Shown here: positions 1 through 10,095 of the stretch, piece by piece
How positions within the stretch are numbered: position 1 is the stretch's first letter
Layout of the letters: each line of letters starts with the position of its first letter
Source: Tupaia tana
Taxonomy: Eukaryota > Chordata > Mammalia > Scandentia > Tupaiidae
NCBI GenBank assembly: GCA_026018925.1
Contig: JAKSZU010000130.1
Location: 62,001 to 126,000, forward strand
Reading direction: 5' to 3'
DNA length: 64,000 bases
Notes under the pieces: generated by a model
Databases searched by the model: none
Seen by the model: only the letters and a program-made list of their open reading frames with translations
What the model was told of the DNA's origin: nothing
Program-made: the position numbers and the translations under genes

Positions 1-3000
1 CCAGTATCCATGTGGCAACTTCTCAGAGAATGGCTCAACTCTCCTGCCTTGAAAAAGGAGCAGAAGGGCTTATTAACAAAACAAAAGATGGAGCTGAGAG
101 CCCGAGAGAAATTCTACCTTTAAATAAACGCAAAAAGGAAAAATTACCAAAAAAACAAATGAGGAGACAGGAGAAGAGAGAAACGGAGATCTCAGAGACA
201 CAGATACAGGGATAGAAGGCCAGAGGGGCTCCCTACCACACTAGATTTGCTTGCTGGAGGCTGAATTATGAGTAGAAAACATTCATTACTCCTGTGCCTG
301 TAATATCTGGTTCCCAGTATCCATGTGGAATCTTCTCAGAGAATGGCTCAACTCTCCTGCCTTGAAAAAGGAGCAGAAGATCTTATTAACAAAACAAAGA
401 TGGAGCTGAGAGCCAGAGAGAAATTCTACATTTAAAAAAAGGCAAAAAGGAAAAATTACCAAAAAAAAATGAGGAGGCAGGAGAAGAGAGAAAAAGAGAC
501 CTCAGAGGCACAGAGACAGGGATAGAAGACCAGAGGGGCTCCCTACCACCCTAGCTTTGCTTGCTGGAGGCTGAATTATGAGTAGAAAACCTTCATTTCT
601 CCTGTGCCTGAAATATCTATTTCCCAGTATCCATGTGGAAACTTCTCAGAGAATGGCTCAACTCTCCTGCCTGGAAAAAGGAGCAGAAGGGCTTATTAAC
701 AAAACAAAAGATGGATCTGAGAGCCAGAGAGAAATTCTACCTTTAAAAAAACGCAAAAAGGAAAAATTACCAAAAAAAAATGAGGAGACAAGAGAAGAGA
801 GAAACAGAGACCTCGGAGACACAGAGACAGGGATAGAAGGCCAGAGGGGCTCCCTTCCACACTAGCTTTGCTTGCTGGAGGCTGAATTATGAGTAGAAAA
901 CCTTCATTTCTCCTGTGCCTGAAATATCTAGTTCCCAGTATCCATGTGGAATCTTCTCAGAGAATGGCTCAACTCTCCTGCATGGAAAAAGGAGCAGAGG
1001 GGCTTATTAACAAAAGAAAAGATGGAGCTGAGAGCCAGAGAGAAATTCTACCTTTTAAAAAACGCAAAAAGAAAAATTACGAAAAAAAAAAAAATGAGGA
1101 GACAGGAGAAGAGAGAAACAGAGACCTCAGAGACACAGAGACAGGGATAGAAGGCCTGAGGGGCTCCCTTCTACACTAGCTTTGCTTGCTGGAGGTGAAT
1201 TATGAGTACAAAACCTTCATTACTCCTGTGCCTGAAATATCTGGTTCTCAGTATCCATGTGGAATCTTCTCAGAGAATGGCTCAACTCTCCTGCCTTGAA
1301 AAAGGAGCAGAAGGGCTTATTAACAAAACAAAAGATGGAGCTGAGAGCCAGAGAGAAATTCTACCTTTAAAAAAACGCAAAAAGGAAACATTACCAAAAA
1401 AAAATAAGGAGACAGGAGAAGAGAGAAACAGAGACCTCAGAGACACAGAGACAGGATAGAAGGCCAGAGGGGCCCCCTACCACACTAGCATTGCTTGCTG
1501 GAGGCTGAATTTAGAGTAGAAAACCATCATTTCTCCTGTGCCTGAAATATCTATTTCCCAGTATACATGTGGAATCTTCTCAGAGAATGGCTCAACTCTC
1601 CTGCCTGGAAAAAGGAGCAGAAGGGCTTATTAACAAAACAAAAGATGGAGCTGAGAGCGAGAGAGAAATTCTACCTTTAAAAAAACGCAAAAAGGAAACA
1701 TTACCAAAATAAAATGAGGAGACAGGAGAAGAGAGAAACAGAGACCTCAGAGACACAGAGACAGTGATAGAAGGCCAGAGGGGCTCCCTACCACACTAGG
1801 TTTGCTTGCTGGAGGCTGAATTATGAGTAGAAAACCTTCATTACTCCTGTGCCTGAAATATCTAATTCCCAGTATCTATGTGGAATCTTCTCAGAGAATG
1901 GCTCAACTCTCCTGCCTGGAAAAAGGAGCAGAAGGGCTTATTAACAAAACAAAAAATGGAGCTGAGAGCCAGAGAGAAATTCTACCTTTAAAAAAATGTA
2001 AAAAGGAAAAATTACCAAAAAAAAAATGAGGAGACAGGAGAAGAGAGAAACAGAGACCTCAGAGGCACAGAGACAGGGATAGAAGACCACAGGGGCTCCC
2101 TACCACACTAGCTTTGCTTGCTGGAGGCTGAATTATGAGTAGAAAACCTTCATTTCACCTGTGCCTGAAATATCTAGTTCCCAGTATCCATGTGGAATCT
2201 TCTCAGAGAATGGCTTAACTCTCCTGCCTGAAAAAGGAGCAGAAGGGCTTATTAACAAAACAAAAGATGGAGCTGAGAGCCAGAGAGAAATTCTACCTTT
2301 AAAAAAACGCAAAAAGGAAAAATTACCAAAAAAAAAAATGAGGAGACAGGACAAGAGAGAAACAGAGACCTCAGAGACACAGAGACAGGGATAGAAGGCC
2401 AGAGGGGCTCCCTAACACACTAGCTTTGCTTGCTGGAGGCTGAATTATGAGTAGAAAACATTCATTTCTCCTGTGCCTGAAATATCTAGTTCCCAGTATC
2501 CATGTGGAATCTTCTCAGAGAATGGCTCAACTCTCCTGCCTGGAAAAAGGTGCAGAGGGGCTTATTAACAAAACAAAAGATGGAGCTGAGAGCCAGAGAG
2601 AAATTCTACCTTTAAAAAAAGGCAAAAAGAAAAAATTACCAAAAAAAAAAAAAAATGAGGAGACAGGAGAAGAGAGAAACAGAGACCTCAGAGACACAGA
2701 GACAGGGATAGAAGGCCAGAGGGGCTCCCTACCACAGTAGCTTTGCTTGCTGGAGGCTGAATTATGAGTAGAAAACCTTCATTTCTCCTGTGCCTGAAAT
2801 ATCTAGTTCCCAGTATCCATGTGGAAACTTCTCAGAGAATGGCTCATCTCTCCTGCCTTGAAAAAGGAGCAGAAGGGCTTATTAAGAAAACAAAAGATGG
2901 AGCTGAGAGCCAGAGAGAAATTCTACCTTTAAAAAAACGCAAAAAGGAAAAATTACGAAAAAAAAATGAGGAGACAGGAGAAGAGAGAAACAGAGACCTC

Positions 3001-3567
3001 AGAGACACAGAGACAGGGATAGAAGGCCAGAGGGGCTCCCTACCACACTAGCTTTGCTTGCTGGAGGCTGAATTATGAGTAGAAAACCTTCATTTCTCCT
3101 GTGCCTGAAATATCTAGTTCCCAGTATCCATGTGGAATCTTCTCAGAGAATGGCTCAACTCTCCTGCCTGGAAAAAGGAGCAGAAGGTCTTATTAACAAA
3201 ACAAAAGATGGAGCTGAGAGCCAGAGAGAAATTCTACCTTTAAAAAAACGCAAAAAGGAAAAATTACCAAAAAAAAAATGAGGAGACAGGAGAAGAGAGA
3301 AAAAGAGACCTCAGAGGCACAGAGACAGGGTAGAAGACCAGAGGGGCTCCCTACCACACTAGCTTTGCTTGCTGGAGGCTGAATTATGAGTAGAAAACCT
3401 TCATTTCTCCTGTGCCTGAAATATCTAGTTCCCAGTATCCATGTGGAAACTTCTCAGGGAATGGCTCAGCTCTCCTGCCTGGAAAAAGGAGCAGAAGTTC
3501 TTATTAACAAAACAAAAGATGGATCTGAGAGCCAGAGAGAAATTCAACCTTTAAAAAAACGCAAAAA

Positions 3568-3845
3568 TGGGGGACCAGCAGTTAGTGTAATGGCTATGTC
3601 GCTGGACTCCCACGTAGTCGACCGCGGTTCGAGTCCCGGACCCGGCGGCTTAAACTCACGCCGGGCGCGTGTGCGTGCGTGCCCAAGATCCCGAGAGCAG
3701 AATGGAGGAGAAGGGATTGCGGCGTGGCCATCCCCCCTGGGGGGTGATTTCCTGCTTTCTATCTCTCTGTCTCTCTCTGTCTGTCTGGCGAGCGCACGCG
3801 CCCTATAGAAAAAACCTCTCCAAAAAAGAAAAAAAAAAAAAAAAG
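3568..3845 (+). mobile_element. tRNA-derived SINE, copy 1
   Basis: The element of about 278 bp interrupts the A-rich block of a class A monomer. In order it has a tRNA-like head (about 3570-3650) with pol III A and B boxes, a GC-rich tRNA-unrelated body (about 3655-3750), a pyrimidine tract of CT/GT repeats (about 3757-3789) and an A-rich tail that merges into the target. The 14-bp direct repeat AAAAAACGCAAAAA flanks it (3554-3567 and 3846-3859). The insertion point follows CTTTA, which resembles the TT|AAAA preference of L1-type endonucleases, so L1-style mobilisation is inferred. The head is too degenerate for a confident parent tRNA, and I do not recognise the family. Confidence 0.9.
3583..3636 (+). 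promoter_or_regulatory. Internal pol III promoter (A and B boxes), SINE copy 1
   Basis: The A box TAGTGTAATGG (3583-3593) fits TRGYNNARNGG at every position. The B box GGTTCGAGTCC (3626-3636) fits GGTTCGANNCC at every position. The spacing is tRNA-like. Activity inside heterochromatin is unknown. Confidence 0.8.
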
Positions 3846-4165
3846 AAAAAACGCAAAAAGGAAAAATTACCAAAAAAAAAAAGAGGAGACAGGACAAGAG
3901 AGAAACAGAGGACTCGGAGACACAGAGACAGGGATAGAAGGCCAGAGGGGCTCCCTACCACACTAGCTTTGCTTGCTGGAGGCTGAATTATGAGTAGAAA
4001 ACCTTCATTTCTCCTGTGCCTGAAATATCTAGTTCCCAGTATCCATGTGGAATCTTCTCAGAGAATGGCTCAACTCTCCTGCCTGGAAAAAGGAGCAGAG
4101 GGGCTTATTAACAAAACAAAAGATGGAGCTGAGTGCCAGAGAGAAATTCTACCTTTAAAAAAATC

Positions 4166-7100
4166 GCAAAAAGGAAAAATTACCAAAAAAATAAAAACTG
4201 AGGAGACAGGAGCAGAGAGAGACAGAGACCTCAGAGACACAGAGACAGGGATAGAAGGCCAGAGGGGCTCCTTACCACACTAGCTTTGCTTGCTGGAGGC
4301 TGAATTATGAGTAGAAAATCTTCATTTCTCCTGTGCCTGAAAAATCTAGTTCCCAGTATCCATGTGGAATCTTCTCAGAGAATGGCTCAACTCTCCTGCC
4401 TGGGAGAAAGGAGCAGAAGGCCTTATTAACAAAACAAAAGATGGGGCTGAGAGCCAGAGAGAAATTCTACCTTTAAAAAAATCGCAAAAAGGAAAAATTA
4501 CCAAAAAAATAAAATGAGGATTCAGGAGCAGAGAGAGACAGAGACCTTACAGACACAGAGACAGGGATAGAAGCCAGAGGGACTCCATACCACACTAGCT
4601 TTGATTGCTGGAGGCTGAATTATGAGTAGAAAATCTTCATTTCTCCTGTGCCTGAAATATCTAGTTCCCAGTATCCATGTGGTATCTTCTCAGAGAATGG
4701 CTCAACTCTCCTGCTTGGGAGAAAGGAGCAGAAGGGCTTATTAACAAAACAAAAGATGGAGCTGAGAGCCAGAGAGAAATTCTTCCTTTAAAAAATCGCA
4801 AAAAGGAAAAATTACCAAAAAAAATAATGAGGAGACAGGAGCAGAGAGAGACAAAGACCTCAGAGACAGAGAGACAGGGATAGAAGGTCAGAGGGGCTCC
4901 CTACCACACTAGCTTTGCTTGCTGCTGGCTGAATTATGAGTAGAAAATCTTCATTTCTCCTGTGCCTGAAATATCTAGTTCCCAGTATCCATGTGGCAAC
5001 TTCTCAGAGAATGGCTCAACTCTCCTGCCTGGGAGAAAGGAGCAGAAGGGCTTATTAACAAAACAAAAGAGCTGAGAACCAGAGAGTAATTCAACCTTTA
5101 AAAAAATAGCAGAACGGAAAAATTACCAAAAAAAAAAGAAAATGAGGAGACAGGAGCAGAGAGAGACATAGAACTCAGAGACACAGAGACAGTGATAGAA
5201 GGCCAGAGGGGCTCCCTACCACACTAGCTTTGCTTGCTGCAGGCTGAATTATGAGTAGAGAATCTTCATTTATCCTGTGCCTGAAATATCTAGTTCCCAG
5301 TATCCATGTGGAATCTTCTCAGAGAATGGCTCAACTCTCCTGCCTGGGAGAAAGGAGCAGAAGGGCTTATTAACAAAACAAAAGATGGAGCTGAGAGCCA
5401 GAGAGAAATTCTACCATTAAAAAAATCGCAAAAAGGAAAAATTTTCAAAAAAAAATGAGGATTCAGGAGCAGAGAGATACAAAAACCTCAGAGACACAGA
5501 GACAAGGACAGAAGGACAGAGGGGCTCCCTTCCACACTAGCTTAGCTTGCTGGAGGCTGAATTATGAGTAGAAAAATCTTCATTTCTCGTGTGCCTGAAA
5601 TATCTATTTCCCACTATCCATGTGGTATCTTCTCAGAGAATGGCTCAACTCTCCTGCCTGGGAGAAAGGAGCAGAAGGGCTTATTAACAAAACAAAAGAT
5701 GGAGCTGAGTGCCAGAGAGAAATTCCTCCTTTAAAAAAATCGCAAAAAGGAAAAATTACCAAAAAAATAAAATTAAGATTCAGGAGCAGAGAGAGACAGA
5801 GACCTCAGAGACAGAGAGACAGGGATAGAGGTCAGAGGGGTTCCCTACCACACTAGCTTTGCTTGCTCCAGGCTGAATTATGAGTAGAAAATTTTCATTT
5901 ATCCTGTGCCTGAAATACCATTTTCCAAGTATCCATGTGGAATCTTCTCAGAGAATGGCTCAACTCTCCTACCTGGGAGAAAGGAGCAGAAGGGCTTATT
6001 AACAAAACAAAAGATGGGGCTGAGAGCCAGAGAGAAATTCTACCTTTAAAAAAATCGCAAAAAGGAAAAATTACCAAAAAAATAAAAACTGAGGAGACAG
6101 GAGCAGAGAGAGACAGAGACCTCAGAGACACAGAGACAGGGATAGAAGGCCAGAGGGGCTCCTTACCACACTAGCTTTGCTTGCTGGAGGCTGAATTATG
6201 AGTAGAAAATCTTCATTTCTCCTGTGCCTGCAATATCTAGTTCCCAGTATCCATGTGGAATCTTCTCAGAGAATGGCTCAACTCTCCTGCCTGGGAGAAA
6301 GGAGTAGAAGGGCTTATTAACAAAACAAAAGATGGAGCTGAGTGTCAGAGAGAAATTCTACCTTTAAAAAAATCGCAAAAAGGAAAAATAACCAAAAAAA
6401 AATGAGGAGACAGGAGCAGAGAGAGACAGAGACCTCAGAGACACAGAGACAGGGATAGAGCTCAGAGGGGCTCCCTACCACACTAGCTTTGCTTTCTGCA
6501 TGCTGAATTATGAGTAGAAAATTTTCATTTATCCTGTGCCTAAAATATCTACTGCCCAGTATCCATGTGGAAACTTTTCAGAGAATGGCACAACTCTCCT
6601 GCCTGGGAGAAAGGAGCAGAAGGGCTTATTAACAAAACAAAAGATGGAGCTGAGTGCCTGAGAGAAATTCTACCTTTAAAAAAACGCAAAAAGGAAAAAT
6701 TACCAAAAAAAATAAAATGAGAATTCAGGAGCAGAGAGAGACAGAGACATCAGAGACACAGAGACAGGGATAGACGGCCAGAGGGGCTACCTACCACACT
6801 AGCTTTGCTTGCTGGAGGCTGAATTATGAGAAGAAAATCTTCATTTCTCCTGTGCCTGAAATATCTAGTTCCCAGTATCCATGTGGAATCTTCTCAGAGA
6901 ATGGCTCAAATCTCCAGCCTGGCAGAAAGGAGCAGAAGGGCTTATTAACAAAACAAAAGATGGAGCTGAGAGCCAGAGAGAAATTCTACCTTAAAAAAAA
7001 TCGCAAAAAGGAAAAATTACCAAAAAAGTAAAAATGAGGAGACAGGAGCAGAGAGAGACAGAGACCTCAGAGAAACAGAGACAGGGATAGAAGGCCATAG

Positions 7101-7225
7101 GGGCTCCCTACCACACTAGCTTTGCTTGCTGGAGACTGAATTATGAATAGAAAATCTTCATTTCTCCTGTGCCTGAAATATCTAGTTCCCAGTATCCATG
7201 TGGAATCTTCTCAGAGAATGGCTTA
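4166..7225 (+). repeat. Class B block 1
   Basis: Monomers start near 4307, 4622, 4936, 5251, 5564, 5880, 6198, 6510, 6826 and 7143. All carry GGGAGAAAGG or GGCAGAAAGG and GAGCAGAGAGAGAC-type tails. Subtypes with the 4-bp deletion (4936), the CATTTATCC variant (5251, 5880, 6510) and the TTTTCA variant of the A-block (5251) appear in fixed order. The unit at 7143 starts as class B and switches to class A at about 7220. No gene is present. Confidence 0.83.
4936..5250 (+). repeat. Class B subtype with 4-bp deletion (AAAAGAGCTGAGAACC)
   Basis: In this subtype AAAAGATGGAGCTGAGAGCC has become AAAAGAGCTGAGAACC, a net loss of four bases, followed by GAGAGTAATTCAACC instead of GAGAGAAATTCTACC. It usually has GTGGCAACTTCTC in the first half and GACATAGAACTCAGAG in the last part. 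The same subtype recurs at 11187, 16237, 17811, 19384, 20650, 23487 and 27275 (starts approximate). Its recurrence makes it a useful marker for tracing duplicated segments. Confidence 0.85.
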
Positions 7226-9816
7226 ACTCTCCTGCCTGAAAAAGGAGCAGAAGGGCTTATTAACAAAACAAAAGATGGAGCTGAGAGCCAGAGAGAAATT
7301 CGACCTTTAAAAAAACGCAAAAGGAAAAATTACCAAAAAAAAATGAGGAGACAGGAGAAGAGAGAAACAGAGACCTCAGAGACACAGAGACAGGGATAGA
7401 AGGCCAGAGGGGCTCCCAACCACACTAGCTTTGCTTGTTGGAGGCTGAATTATGAGTAGAAAACCTTCATTTCTCCTGTGCCTGAAATATCTATTTCCCA
7501 GTATCCATGTGGAAACTTCTCAGAGAATGGCTCAACTCTCCTGCATGGAAAAAGGAGCAGAAGGGCTTATTAACAAAACAAAAGATGGATCTGAGAGCCA
7601 GAGAGAAATTCTACCTTTAAAAAAACGCAAAAAGGAAAAATTACCAAAAAAAAATGAGGAGACAAGAGAAGAGAGAAACAGAGACCTCGGAGACACAGAG
7701 ACAGGGATAGAAGGCCAGAGGGGCTCCCTTCCACACTAGCTTTGCTTGCTGGAGGCTGAATTATGAGTAGAAAACCTTCATTTCTCCTGTGCCTGAAATA
7801 TCTAGTTCCCAGTATCCATGTGGAATCTTCTCAGAGAATGGCTCAACTCTCCTGCATGGAAAAAGGAGCAGAGGGGCTTATTAACAAAAGAAAAGATGGA
7901 GCTGAGAGCCAGAGAGAAATTCTACCTTTTAAAAAACGCAAAAAGAAAAATTACGAAAAAAAAAAAAAAATGAGGAGACAGGAGAAGAGAGAAACAGAGA
8001 CCTCAGAGACACAGAGACAGGGATAGAAGGCCTGAGGGGCTCCCTTCTACACTAGCTTTGCTTGCTGGAGGTGAATTATGAGTACAAAACCTTCATTACT
8101 CCTGTGCCTGAAATATCTGGTTCCCAGTATCCATGTGGAATCTTCTCAGAGAATGGCTCAACTCTCCTGCCTTGAAAAAGGAGCAGAAGGGCTTATTAAC
8201 AAAACAAAAGATGGAGCTGAGAGCCAGAGAGAAATTCTACCTTTAAAAAAACGCAAAAAGGAAACATTACCAAAAAAAAATAAGGAGACAGGAGAAGAGA
8301 GAAACAGAGACCTCAGAGACACAGAGACAGGATAGAAGGCCAGAGGGGCCCCCTACCACACTAGCATTGCTTGCTGGAGGCTGAATTTAGAGTAGAAAAC
8401 CATCATTTCTCCTGTGCCTGAAATATCTATTTCCCAGTATACATGTGGAATCTTCTCAGAGAATGGCTCAACTCTCCTGCCTGGAAAAAGGAGCAGAAGG
8501 GCTTATTAACAAAACAAAAGATGGAGCTGAGAGCCAGAGAGAAATTCTACCTTTAAAAAAACGCAAAAAGGAAACATTACCAAAAAAAAATGAGGAGACA
8601 GGAGAAGAGAGGAACAGAGACCTCAGAGACACAGAGACAGTGATAGAAGGCCAGAGGGGCTCCCTACCACACTAGGTTTGCTTGCTTTAGGCTGAATTAT
8701 GAGTAGAAAACCTTCATTTCTCCTGTGCCTGAAATATCTAATTCCCAGTATCTATGTGGAATCTTCTCAGAGAATGGCTCAACTCTCCTGCCTGGAAAAA
8801 GGAGCAGAAGGTCTTATTAACAAAACAAAAGATGGAGCTGAGAGCCAGAGAGAAATTCTACCTTTAAAAAAACGCAAAAAGGAAAAATTACCAAAAAAAA
8901 AAATGAGGAGAGAGGAGAAGAGAGAAACAGAGACCTCAGAGACACAGAGACAGGGATAGAAGGCCAGAGGGGCTCCCTACCACACTAGCTTTGCTTGCTG
9001 GAGGCTGAATTATGAGTAGAAAACCTTCATTTCTCCTGTGCCTGAAATTTCTAGTTCCCAGTATCCATGTGGAAACTTCTCAGAGAATGGCTCATCTCTC
9101 CTGCCTTGAAAAAGGAGCAGAAGGGCTTATTAACAAAACAAAAGATGGAGCTGAGAGCCAGAGAGAAATTCTACCTTTAAAAAAATGCAAAAAGGAAAAA
9201 TTACCAAAAAAAAAATGAGGAGACAAGAGAAGAGAGAAACAGAGACCTCAGAGACACAGAGACAGGGATAGAAGGCCAGAGGGGCTCCCTACCACACTAG
9301 CTTTGCTTGCTGGAGGCTGAATTATGAGTAGAAAACCTTCATTTCTCCTGTGCCTGAAATATCTAGTTCCCAGTATCCATGTGGAATCTTCTCAGAGAAT
9401 GGCTCAACTCTCCTGCCTGGAAAAAGGAGCAGAAGGTCTTATTAACAAAACAAAAGATGGAGCTGAGAGCCAGAGAGAAATTCTACCTTTAAAAAAACAC
9501 AAAAAGGAAAAATTACCAAAAAAAAAATGAGGAGACAGGAGAAGAGAGAAAAAGAGACCTCAGAGGCACAGAGACAGGGTAGAAGACCAGAGGGGCTCCC
9601 TACCACACTAGCTTTGCTTGCTGGAGGCTGAATTATGAGTAGAAAACCTTCATTTCTCCTGTGCCTGAAATATCTAGTTCCCAGTATCCATGTGGAAACT
9701 TCTCAGGGAATGGCTCAGCTCTCCTGCCTGGAAAAAGGAGCAGAAGGTCTTATTAACAAAACAAAAGATGGATCTGAGAGCCAGAGAGAAATTCAACCTT
9801 TAAAAAAACGCAAAAA

Positions 9817-10095
9817 TGGGGGACCAGCAGTTAGTGTAATGGCTATGTCGCTGGACTCCCACGTAGTCGACCGCGGTTCGAGTCCCGGACCCGGCGGCTT
9901 AAACTCACGCCGGGCGCATGTGCGTGCGTGCCCAAGATCCCGAGAGGAGAATGGAGGAGAAGGGATTGCGGCGTGGCCATCCCACCTGGGGGGTGATTTC
10001 CTGCTTTCTATCTCTCTGTCTCTCTCTGTCTGTCTGGCGAGCGCACGCGCCCTATAGAAAAAACCTCTCCAAAAAAGAAAAAAAAAAAAAAAAAG
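9817..10095 (+). mobile_element. tRNA-derived SINE, copy 2
   Basis: Same element, same target position and same 14-bp flanks (9803-9816 and 10096-10109) as copy 1, 6249 bp downstream. It belongs to the second copy of the large higher-order repeat, so it is a passenger of that duplication and not a new insertion. Small differences from copy 1 include GGGCGCATGTGCG for GGGCGCGTGTGCG and CATCCCACC for CATCCCCCC. Confidence 0.9.
9832..9885 (+). promoter_or_regulatory. Internal pol III promoter, SINE copy 2
   Basis: The A box (9832-9842) and B box (9875-9885) are identical to those of copy 1. Confidence 0.8.

Larger units (their letters stand above)
1..4165 (+). repeat. Class A block 1 with SINE
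   Basis: Monomers start near 268, 578, 889, 1202, 1512, 1823, 2135, 2447, 2764, 3075 and 3386 (the last carries the SINE), and 3990. The first 267 bases are a partial unit. Nearly all show GGAAAAAGGAGC and GAGAAGAGAGAAAC. The unit at 1512 has lost the usual ATGAGTAG (TTTAGAGTAG). The unit at 3990 begins as class A and ends as class B, so the block edge is inside it. Confidence 0.85.
569..7210 (+). repeat. Large higher-order repeat, copy 1
   Basis: This stretch of about 21 monomers plus one SINE is repeated at 7443-13460. The offset is 6874-6876 bp between paired monomers from 578/7452 to 1823/8699. It drops to about 6248-6251 bp from 2764/9012 onward, because copy 2 lacks two monomers. Shared private variants include the TTTAGAGTAG unit, the SINE unit, the chimeric unit at 3990/10241 and the TTTTCAAAAAAAAATGAGG unit. 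Scattered substitutions show it is older than the 10,989-bp duplication. Confidence 0.85.

Noticed and set aside
3570-3650. Possible functional tRNA gene
   Set aside because: A and B boxes are present, but the acceptor, anticodon and T stems do not pair well and A-rich SINE sequence follows. It is a SINE head, not a working tRNA.
3757-3789. Independent CT/GT microsatellite
   Set aside because: The tract is present at the same place in all six SINE copies and nowhere else, so it is part of the element.
3386-3808. Open frame of 140 codons running from the monomer into the SINE (also at 9635, 48900, 51684, 54775)
   Set aside because: It is a chance read-through from satellite into SINE. It recurs only because the SINE-bearing monomer was duplicated, and it has no recognisable domain.
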